Source: Maritimibacter sp. (GTDB lineage: Bacteria > Pseudomonadota > Alphaproteobacteria > Rhodobacterales > Rhodobacteraceae). Taken from it: a stretch of 64,000 nt of DNA. The stretch's first letter is position 1; each line of letters opens with the position of its first letter. Positions 57,557 through 64,000 of the stretch are shown one piece after another. Below the pieces are notes generated by a model. The model was not told the DNA's origin, made no database searches, and saw nothing but the letters and a program-made list of their open reading frames with translations. Where the stretch lies: positions 496,001-560,000 of the forward strand of contig CP051232.1 of the NCBI GenBank assembly GCA_017792445.1, given 5' to 3'. Position numbers and translations under genes: made by a program.

Positions 57557-58246
57557 ATGCGCCTCTTTCAGATTGGCCTGAACAATTGTGCCGACCTGGC
57601 ACTTTACGAGCTATTCACCGCCAGCGGCGTCAAAGCGCTGCGCGGATCGGGTATCGAGTGGCAGGATACACCGCGTGCGCTGGACCGGCGCAACGCGCAG
57701 ATCATGATCCACCGCAACATCCGCGCGGGGCGTCATGCCTTGGAGGGGCTCGACGGGTTCGACGCCTTCTTCGACATGGAATTCGTGGTGAACGGCGGCG
57801 CGATCGAGAATTTCCGGCAGTTCCCGCTGCTGGCCGAGGACTATCCCGACGCGAAGTTTCTGCTGAACACCCGCGACAAGCAGGACTGGCTGCGCGACCG
57901 TGCGCAGTATCGCGACGGGCTGTACCTTGAGTTGGCGAAAGAACGCACCGGGATGAGCGACCGTGGCGTGCTGAACATGTGGGCCGACGACTTTCACCGG
58001 CATCACGACATGGTCTGCACCCATTTCGCCAACCAGCCGGGGCGGTTGCTGGAGTTCGACATCGACCGGACCCCGATCAGGGAATTGAAGCGGTTCGTGT
58101 CGCCCGCGATGCATCTAGTGACCCGTCACTGGCAGCACGGTGACCACCATGCTTCGGTCTGGGACAACTGGCCGCTAAGCCTGCTGTCCGCTTGGGCGCA
58201 AGACCGTGACCCCGACACGACCCCGAACAAACCAAGGGCGGCCTGA
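57557..58246 (+). CDS. Sulfotransferase-like protein with degenerate PAPS-binding loop
   Basis: 229-residue protein with the sulfotransferase layout: a P-loop-like strand-turn at residues 5-16 (QIGLNNCADLAL), then KFLLNTRDKQDWLRDRAQY (about 100-118) matching the 3'-phosphate-binding block, and LLEFDIDRTPIREL near the C-terminus. The normal 5'-phosphosulfate loop has a Lys and Ser/Thr (for example GLNKCGTTS); here they are replaced by Asn, Ala and Leu. Activity is therefore doubtful. Confidence 0.65.
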   Translation: MRLFQIGLNNCADLALYELFTASGVKALRGSGIEWQDTPRALDRRNAQIMIHRNIRAGRHALEGLDGFDAFFDMEFVVNGGAIENFRQFPLLAEDYPDAKFLLNTRDKQDWLRDRAQYRDGLYLELAKERTGMSDRGVLNMWADDFHRHHDMVCTHFANQPGRLLEFDIDRTPIRELKRFVSPAMHLVTRHWQHGDHHASVWDNWPLSLLSAWAQDRDPDTTPNKPRAA

Positions 58247-58312
58247 ACCGCCCGCATTGTCCTCCTGTCGTCCCACCTCCGCCGCCGGTCCCGCAAGGAT
58301 CTGGCGGCGGCT

Positions 58313-58807
58313 TCACTCGGTCAGGATCTTCTGCATCAGGTGCAGATCCAGCAGCTTGCCGAACTTCCATCCGACCTCGGGCAGCACCGCAACCTCGCGA
58401 TAGCCAAGCGCCGCATGAAACGCGACGCCCGCCGGGTTGCCCGAGCTGACACCCGCGAAGATCGAATGCGCCCCGCCCTGCCGCGCGTGGTCCTCGACCG
58501 CCGCCATCAGCGCGCGACCGATGCCCCTGCCCCGCACCGAGGCATCAAGGATCACCGTATGCTCCATCGTTCGGGCATAGCCGCGCCCGCCGCGGAACTG
58601 AAAGTAGGTGGCGAAGCCCTGCACCTCGCCGTTTTCTTCGGCCACCAGAAACGCATGCCCGTCGACCGCCCGCTGCGCGAGGATCGCCACGACGTCGGCC
58701 TCGGACTTCTCGACCGGGTTGAAAGTGATCTCGGTGTCGCGGATGACCGGGTTCCACAGCGCCGCGATCCGCGCGGCGTCGGCATCGGTCGCGGGCCGGA
58801 TCGTCAT
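58313..58807 (-). CDS. GNAT acetyltransferase, phosphinothricin-acetyltransferase-like
   Basis: 164-residue protein starting MTIRPATDADAARIAALWNP. It has ITFNPVEKSEADV, the GRGYARTMEHTVILDASVRG stretch, the acetyl-CoA loop RGRGIGRALM and SSGNPAGVAFHAALGYREV. This order matches the PAT/MnaT subgroup, whose members acetylate amino acids or related amines. Its ATG overlaps the stop of the VOC gene (ATGA). Confidence 0.88.
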   Translation of the reverse strand: MTIRPATDADAARIAALWNPVIRDTEITFNPVEKSEADVVAILAQRAVDGHAFLVAEENGEVQGFATYFQFRGGRGYARTMEHTVILDASVRGRGIGRALMAAVEDHARQGGAHSIFAGVSSGNPAGVAFHAALGYREVAVLPEVGWKFGKLLDLHLMQKILTE

Positions 58808-59424
58808 TCGAGAACGCGCAGCCCGGATGGCGTTTCGATCTCGGCCCGCATCGCAAGCGGTCCTTCATGCACGACGACTGGCATTTCGGTGAAGACCTTC
58901 GCCAGCGCCCCCCGCAGATCGCCCGCGTCGGGATGGCTGATCTCCAACGCCTTAAGACGGCAGCCCGCGTCGGGAAGCGTCAGCGTCGGATGAACACCTT
59001 CGGGCCACTGGATAATCGCGGGGAAAGCACCGGAAAACGGAAGCTTGCCGTCGGCGGGCACGCCCATGTGCCACACCAGCGACCCGCGGGAGACCTCGGT
59101 CGCGGGCCCGGCAGAGGGCGGCGAGACGGCCAGCGCGGCATCAAGATCGTCGGTGCGCGCGATCCAGTTGGTGATGCGCGGCGCGCCGGAGAAATTGTCG
59201 ATATCGAAGGGGCGCGGGCGGCCCGGATCGATGCCCTCGGGGTCGATGGCGATCACTTCCAGATAAACCGGACCCAGCCCAAGCAGGCGGTTATGCGTGC
59301 CCATTTTCTCGTGCCGCCCGCCACCGGCGAGCGTGACGCCCAGCGCGGACTCGACCGCATCGACGCCCTCTTCCAGTGTGGTCGCGGACACCGCGAAGTG
59401 ATCGAGTTCGGCCATGAACGCCAT
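58804..59424 (-). CDS. VOC/glyoxalase-like domain protein
   Basis: 206-residue protein with an N-terminal glyoxalase-like domain: LDHFAVSATTLEEGVDAVES, HEKMGTHNRLLGLGPVYLEV with the typical metal-binding His and Glu, then NWIARTDDL. It resembles the Glyoxalase_3 group. The ATG at 59424 has GGGAG 7 bases upstream; ATG 59415 is a near alternative. Substrate unknown. Coupled to the GNAT gene downstream. Confidence 0.82.
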   Translation of the reverse strand: MAFMAELDHFAVSATTLEEGVDAVESALGVTLAGGGRHEKMGTHNRLLGLGPVYLEVIAIDPEGIDPGRPRPFDIDNFSGAPRITNWIARTDDLDAALAVSPPSAGPATEVSRGSLVWHMGVPADGKLPFSGAFPAIIQWPEGVHPTLTLPDAGCRLKALEISHPDAGDLRGALAKVFTEMPVVVHEGPLAMRAEIETPSGLRVLE

Positions 59425-59459
59425 GCGGATCTCCCAGACCTGTTGCCCGGCCAAGCGCC

Positions 59460-59957
59460 TCAGGTGGCGCGCAGGATCAGCGCCCAGACCAGCGCCAGCA
59501 CGGTCGGATACATCGTTGCCGCGAAGCCGAAGGCGCGCAAGGGCGGCGAGACGTGATAGCCGATCCAGAACGCCAGACGCGCGACAACGAAGCCGACTGT
59601 CAGCGACATGACCACGCCAAGGCCGTCATCGAGGAAAAGATAGGCGATCGCGGGCCAAAGGCAGGCGGCCAGCACCGACTGCTCTACCGTGTTCCGCAAG
59701 ACGCGCAGGTCGATGTCCCCGGCGCTGCCGGGCGCGGGCGCACCGCCATCGATCATGCCCGGCGTCAGGAAACGGCGCATGGCAATCGCCGCCACCACGA
59801 ACATCAGCGCGATGCCCGGACCGATCAGATAGAACGGCTCGACAAGGATGCGCGAGAAGGGCGGGATGTTGACCTTGGCAATGCCGATCCAGATCAGAGC
59901 GATGGACCAGACCACGCCAAGCGCCATTCCGATCAGGATCTTTCTTTGCGTCGTCAT
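59460..59957 (-). CDS. MAPEG family membrane protein
   Basis: 165-residue protein with four membrane helices and the MAPEG signature region (LRNTVEQSVLAACLWPAIAY, then ARLAFWIGYHVSPPLRAFGF). The family includes glutathione S-transferases and eicosanoid enzymes in eukaryotes; the bacterial role is usually unknown. It ends about 36 bases before the VOC gene. Confidence 0.83.
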   Translation of the reverse strand: MTTQRKILIGMALGVVWSIALIWIGIAKVNIPPFSRILVEPFYLIGPGIALMFVVAAIAMRRFLTPGMIDGGAPAPGSAGDIDLRVLRNTVEQSVLAACLWPAIAYLFLDDGLGVVMSLTVGFVVARLAFWIGYHVSPPLRAFGFAATMYPTVLALVWALILRAT

Positions 59958-60084
59958 CACCCGCACCTCATGCAACAGACTGTTTCCCAGCCGTTTCTAG
60001 CGCCTTTCCCGCATGTTGCAACGAGAGGCCCATCGCCTTGCCGAAAATCGGCGGAAGCGGTGCCGGATTGCGCAGGCGTCAGTC

Positions 60085-62220
60085 TCAGGCGGCGTCGCGG
60101 CGGGCCTCCGAGATCAGCGTAAGGATGTCTTTCGCGGCTGCCGGGATGTTCGTTCCCGGCCCGAAGATCGCCTTCACGCCCGCTTTCTTGAGGAACTCGT
60201 AATCCTGATGCGGGATCACCCCGCCGCAGATCACGATGATGTCCTCGGCGCCCTGCTCTTTCAGCGCCTCGATCAGCTTGGGTGCCAGCGTCTTGTGCCC
60301 CGCCGCCTGCGACGAGATGCCGACGACGTGTACGTCGTTGTCCACCGCGTCCTGCGCCGCCTCTTCCGGGGTCTGGAACAGCGGCCCGACATCCACGTCG
60401 AACCCGATGTCGGCAAAGGCCGTGGCGATCACTTTGGCGCCGCGGTCGTGGCCGTCCTGACCCATCTTGACCACCAGCATCCGGGGGCGGCGGCCTTCTT
60501 CCTCGGCGAAAGTCTCGACGTCCTTCTGGATCTGGGCAAAGCCCTCGTCGCCCTCGTAGGCCGCGCCATAGACCCCGGCCAGCGTCTTCACCTCGGCCCG
60601 ATGGCGGCCGAACACCTTCTCCATCGCCATGCTGATTTCTCCAACCGATGCCCGTGCACGTGCGGCCTCGACAGCGGCTTCCAACAGGTTGCCGCCTTCC
60701 TTCGAGCGCCGTTCCAGTTCCGCAAGCGCCGCGTCGCAAGCCGCCTGGTCTCGGCTGCCGCGAATGCGGTCCAGCCGCGCGATCTGGCTGTCGCGGACCT
60801 TGACGTTGTCCACGTCCAGAATGTCGATCTCGTCCTCGGTCTCGCGGCGGTACTTGTTCACGCCGACGATCACCTCTTCACCGCGGTCGATCATGGCCTG
60901 CCGCCGCGCCGCCGACTCCTCGATCCGCAGCTTCGGCATCCCCGTGGCGACAGCCTTGGTCATGCCGCCCATCTCTTCGATCTCGCCGATCAGCGCCCAG
61001 GCCTTGTCGGCCAGTTCGGCGGTCAGGCTTTCCACATAGTACGATCCCGCCAGCGGATCGACGACGCTGGTGACGCCGGTTTCTTCCTGCAGGATAAGCT
61101 GCGTGTTCCGCGCGATCCGGGCCGAGAATTCGGTCGGCAACGCAATCGCCTCGTCCAGCGCGTTGGTGTGCAGCGACTGCGTCCCTCCCAGCGCCGCCGA
61201 CATCGCTTCGTACGCCGTGCGGATGACGTTGTTGTAGGGGTCCTGCTCCTGCAGGCTGACGCCCGAGGTCTGACAGTGGGTCCGCAGCATCTTGGACCGC
61301 TCCTGCTTGGCGCCGAACTCCTCCATGATGCGGTGCCACAACAGGCGCGCGGCACGCAGCTTGGCGGCTTCCATGAAGAAGTTCATGCCGATGGCGAAGA
61401 AGAACGACAGGCGGCCCGCGAACTTGTCGACATCCATGCCGGCGGCGATGGCGGCGCGGACATATTCGCGCCCATCGGCCAGCGTGAAGGCCAGTTCCTG
61501 CACAAGGTTCGCGCCCGCTTCCTGCATGTGGTAGCCGGAGATCGAGATCGAGTTGAACTTCGGCATCTCGTTTGACGTGTACTCGATGATGTCCGAGATG
61601 ATCCGCATCGAGGGTTCGGGCGGGTAGATGTAAGTGTTGCGGACCATGAACTCTTTCAGAATGTCATTCTGAATGGTCCCCGACAGCACGGCCCGGTCGT
61701 GCCCCTGTTCCTCGCCCGTGACGATGAAGCTGGCGAGGATCGGGATCACCGCGCCGTTCATGGTCATCGACACCGACACCTGATCCAGCGGGATACCGTC
61801 GAACAGGATCTTCATGTCCTCGACGGAATCGATGGCCACGCCCGCCTTGCCGACATCGCCCACGACACGCTCGTGATCGCTGTCATAGCCCCGGTGGGTG
61901 GCAAGGTCGAAGGCGACCGAGACGCCCTGTTGTCCCGCCGCCAGCGCCTTGCGGTAGAAGGCATTCGACTCTTCGGCGGTCGAGAACCCCGCGTATTGGC
62001 GGATCGTCCATGGACGGCCCGCGTACATCGTCGCCTTCACCCCTCGGGTGAATGGCTCGAACCCCGGCAGCGTGCCCATATGGGGCAGATCCGCCGTGTC
62101 CTCGGCGGTGTAGAGGGGGCGCACGTCGATCCCCTCCAATGTATGCCAGGTCAGGTTCTCCAGCGGGCGGCCGCGCAATTCCTTTTCGGCGCGGGCCTTC
62201 CAGGCGTCCATGTCGCTCAT
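60085..62220 (-). CDS. scpA: Methylmalonyl-CoA mutase
   Basis: B12-dependent enzyme interconverting methylmalonyl-CoA and succinyl-CoA in propionate metabolism and the ethylmalonyl-CoA pathway. The 711-residue single-chain protein has the catalytic TIM-barrel ([36 protein letters not shown]) and a C-terminal cobalamin domain with the DxHxxG motif [10 protein letters not shown] (Asp589, His591), followed by [12 protein letters not shown]. No auxiliary meaB gene lies next to it. Confidence 0.96.
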   Translation of the reverse strand: MSDMDAWKARAEKELRGRPLENLTWHTLEGIDVRPLYTAEDTADLPHMGTLPGFEPFTRGVKATMYAGRPWTIRQYAGFSTAEESNAFYRKALAAGQQGVSVAFDLATHRGYDSDHERVVGDVGKAGVAIDSVEDMKILFDGIPLDQVSVSMTMNGAVIPILASFIVTGEEQGHDRAVLSGTIQNDILKEFMVRNTYIYPPEPSMRIISDIIEYTSNEMPKFNSISISGYHMQEAGANLVQELAFTLADGREYVRAAIAAGMDVDKFAGRLSFFFAIGMNFFMEAAKLRAARLLWHRIMEEFGAKQERSKMLRTHCQTSGVSLQEQDPYNNVIRTAYEAMSAALGGTQSLHTNALDEAIALPTEFSARIARNTQLILQEETGVTSVVDPLAGSYYVESLTAELADKAWALIGEIEEMGGMTKAVATGMPKLRIEESAARRQAMIDRGEEVIVGVNKYRRETEDEIDILDVDNVKVRDSQIARLDRIRGSRDQAACDAALAELERRSKEGGNLLEAAVEAARARASVGEISMAMEKVFGRHRAEVKTLAGVYGAAYEGDEGFAQIQKDVETFAEEEGRRPRMLVVKMGQDGHDRGAKVIATAFADIGFDVDVGPLFQTPEEAAQDAVDNDVHVVGISSQAAGHKTLAPKLIEALKEQGAEDIIVICGGVIPHQDYEFLKKAGVKAIFGPGTNIPAAAKDILTLISEARRDAA

Positions 62221-62331
62221 CGGTTCGGCTCCTTTGCTGCGGGTGCGCGCGGGTCACAGTTTCCGGCGCGGGTGCCTTGGCCCTTCGTTTTCGCGGCCTG
62301 CCATCCTATATGCGAATAAGCAGGAGGACGA

Positions 62332-62820
62332 ATGGCCAAGGTCTTGACTTCAGTATTCATTGTCTGCGTCGCCGCGTCCGCGTGGGCGCAGGAAGCAGGG
62401 GTAATGACGGTCACCGACGAGGCCGACCCCGAGGTCGCGGCGGCCACCGTCGAGGACACACTGTTCTTCGAGGCGACCGAGGTCTCGCTGGACGAATTCC
62501 TGTGGACGAAGCGACCCGTGGTCGTCTTCGCCGATACGCCTGCCGATCCGCGATACGTCGAACAGCTTGAGCTTTTGCGCGCCCGGCCGGACGCGCTGAT
62601 CGCGCGCGACGTCGTGGTGATCATCGACGCCGATCCTTCCGCCAACTCGGACGTGCGGCGCACGCTGCGGCCCCGCGGGTTCCAGCTGACGCTGATTGAA
62701 AAGGACGGCCGGGTGAACCTGCGCAAACCGCTGCCGTGGGACGTCCGAGAGATCACGCGCGCCATCGACAAGTGGCCGCTTCGGCAGGAAGAAATCCGCA
62801 AAGGGCGTGCCGCCGAATAG
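62332..62820 (+). CDS. DUF4174 domain secreted protein
   Basis: 162-residue protein with a signal peptide (MAKVLTSVFIVCVAASAWAQ). The mature part has the DUF4174 pattern: LDEFLWTKRPVVVFADTPAD, VVVIIDADPSANS and LRPRGFQLTLIEKDGRVNLR. The fold is thioredoxin-like in outline but has no CxxC. AGGAGG precedes the ATG. Function unknown; it converges with the partial membrane-protein gene, stopping 1 base from it. Confidence 0.85.
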   Translation: MAKVLTSVFIVCVAASAWAQEAGVMTVTDEADPEVAAATVEDTLFFEATEVSLDEFLWTKRPVVVFADTPADPRYVEQLELLRARPDALIARDVVVIIDADPSANSDVRRTLRPRGFQLTLIEKDGRVNLRKPLPWDVREITRAIDKWPLRQEEIRKGRAAE

Positions 62821-62821
62821 G

Positions 62822-64000
62822 TCATGCCGCGGGCTCCTCGTCCGAGGAATCGGTAAAGGTGAACCGCGCGCCCTCGGGCAGACCCTCGGCCCAGGCGCGA
62901 AGCTTTTCCGTATAGGCCTCCGGCTCTGCATCGGCGCTGAGCCAGAACACCACCTCGTCAGAGCCAAGGTAATTCACGTGGACATCGGTGTGCAGAACGC
63001 CAATGCGCTGCCAGCCCGCGCCCATCTCTTCGTCGCGGAACCAGTCGCCGGCATAAAGCATGGCAAGCTTGATCCCGTGTTCGGCAGCCTGAGCGCCAGC
63101 CCAGCCGGGCACGTTCTCTCCGGCCTCGATCAGCCGCATGATATCGGCGTTCGCGAGCCCCCAGAGGTCCAGCACGTAATCCGGGTTGTGCCACGCGACA
63201 TAGCCGATGTCGTTCACGGCGACCGGCTCGTTCAGGAAGTCCTTGGCAAAGCGGGCCATCTGGCCCTGCTGGACGTGGATCGGGCGGCTTGCATGGGGAT
63301 ACTCGGCCACCACCGTCGGCAGATAGAACACGCCCGCCAAAGCGACGGGGACGGCTGCGACAAGACGCGGCACCACGGTCGGCGCAAGCGGAGCCGCCGC
63401 CAGCAGTCCGGCGGACATGGTGGCGAGAATGTAAATCTCGTACCGGTCGAACCATCCGAACTTGCCCAGCAGCACATGGCCGACCCCGGCTAGCGCAACG
63501 GTCAGCAGCAGGATGCGCCGCGGGGCTGTGCGGATACCGGGCAGGAACATCATCCCCAGCGCCAGCAGGATCGACAGCAACAGGATTTGCCCCGGCGGCT
63601 GGTGCATGGCGGTATAAAGCTTGAAGCGGAAGTACTCTAGCGGGCCGCCGCTTACGACCTCGCCCGCGGTCATCTTGAAGCGCACCGAGCTTGGCACCGG
63701 GTCCAGTCCCATCGACCACAGCAACGCGCAAAAACCCATGACCGGCAGAACCGCAAGCAGGCCAAGCCCGATGCCGGCGCGCACGCGACCCAACAGCAGC
63801 ACCGCCAACGCCGCCGCCAGCGCCAGCGCCATCCCCTCGAACCGCAACAGCGGCGCAAGAAGGATGCCCAGCACCAACAGCGGGGTCAGGCGATCTTCGT
63901 CCGTCAGGATCAGCAGCCCCAGCACGATGGCAAGGCTCGCGGCGGTGTGGAGCATGTGCTCCATCCCGGTGAATGCGAGCCCGGTCATGTTCAGCGCCAC
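62822..64000 (-). CDS. Polytopic membrane protein, GT-C-like (partial, 5' end beyond window)
   Basis: At least 392 codons, with the start beyond the right edge. The visible part begins in the membrane domain, with about seven more hydrophobic helices, then a soluble C-terminal region (about 130 residues) containing NDIGYVAWHNPDYVLDLWG. That helices-then-periplasmic-domain layout is seen in GT-C glycosyltransferases using polyprenyl-linked sugars. The catalytic acidic loop would be in the missing N-terminus, so the assignment is tentative. Confidence 0.6.
   Translation of the reverse strand: MALNMTGLAFTGMEHMLHTAASLAIVLGLLILTDEDRLTPLLVLGILLAPLLRFEGMALALAAALAVLLLGRVRAGIGLGLLAVLPVMGFCALLWSMGLDPVPSSVRFKMTAGEVVSGGPLEYFRFKLYTAMHQPPGQILLLSILLALGMMFLPGIRTAPRRILLLTVALAGVGHVLLGKFGWFDRYEIYILATMSAGLLAAAPLAPTVVPRLVAAVPVALAGVFYLPTVVAEYPHASRPIHVQQGQMARFAKDFLNEPVAVNDIGYVAWHNPDYVLDLWGLANADIMRLIEAGENVPGWAGAQAAEHGIKLAMLYAGDWFRDEEMGAGWQRIGVLHTDVHVNYLGSDEVVFWLSADAEPEAYTEKLRAWAEGLPEGARFTFTDSSDEEPAA

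Overview
This window is chromosomal DNA of a GC-rich alphaproteobacterium, almost certainly a member of the Rhodobacteraceae. The evidence is the division and cell-wall (dcw) gene order, tandem DUF2484 genes between murC and murB, an unusually long mraZ leader of the UpsM type, a SAM/SAH-type riboswitch in front of metK, and a locus of CCUCCUCCC ('cuckoo', CcsR-type) small RNA hairpins. The first two RNA elements are, to my knowledge, restricted to Rhodobacterales or Rhodobacteraceae. I see no rRNA, tRNA, prophage, insertion sequence or CRISPR array.

Region 1 (101-18213) is a nearly uninterrupted minus-strand dcw cluster. In transcription order it runs: MraZ operator, long leader/UpsM, mraZ, rsmH, ftsL, ftsI, murE, murF, mraY, murD, ftsW, (a 30-codon ORF), murG, murC, two DUF2484 membrane proteins, murB, ddl, ftsQ, ftsA. 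ftsZ would lie beyond the left edge. Most junctions overlap by 1-4 bases, which suggests translational coupling.

Region 2 (18214-20924) holds a segment dense in TGGGA/TCCCA words, an isolated DnaA box, mrp (apbC), and the most striking locus of the window. This is a 41-codon ORF followed by fourteen tandem hairpins, each presenting CCTCCTCCC in its loop, the last ending in a T-tract terminator.

Region 3 (20925-30058) carries mainly plus-strand metabolic and translation genes: trpA, a 2-keto-4-pentenoate hydratase-family gene, lldD with a coupled small ORF, rplY, pth and several DUF genes. It also has a minus-strand MFS gene, a membrane-tethered LuxR-type regulator and a secreted Asp/Arg/Pro-repeat protein.

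Region 4 (30577-44873) is the minus-strand backbone aroA - cmk - rpsA - ihfB - lapA - trpF - trpB, broken by accessory genes. Between aroA and cmk lie a GFA-family gene and a hypothetical; between cmk and rpsA an aldo/keto reductase and a GNAT; between rpsA and ihfB a GSU2403-type nucleotidyltransferase with twin palindromic operators; between trpF and trpB a GNAT and an oppositely oriented tannase-family gene. An amidohydrolase and trmB lie upstream of aroA.

Region 5 (45039-64000) contains a DUF1326/DUF2182 cysteine-rich pair, queF, metK with its riboswitch, lnt - corC - ybeY, a CDF transporter, a methyltransferase and phoH. These are followed by miaB, two poorly characterised genes (one a degenerate sulfotransferase-like protein), GNAT, VOC and MAPEG genes, methylmalonyl-CoA mutase, a DUF4174 gene and a membrane protein cut by the right edge.
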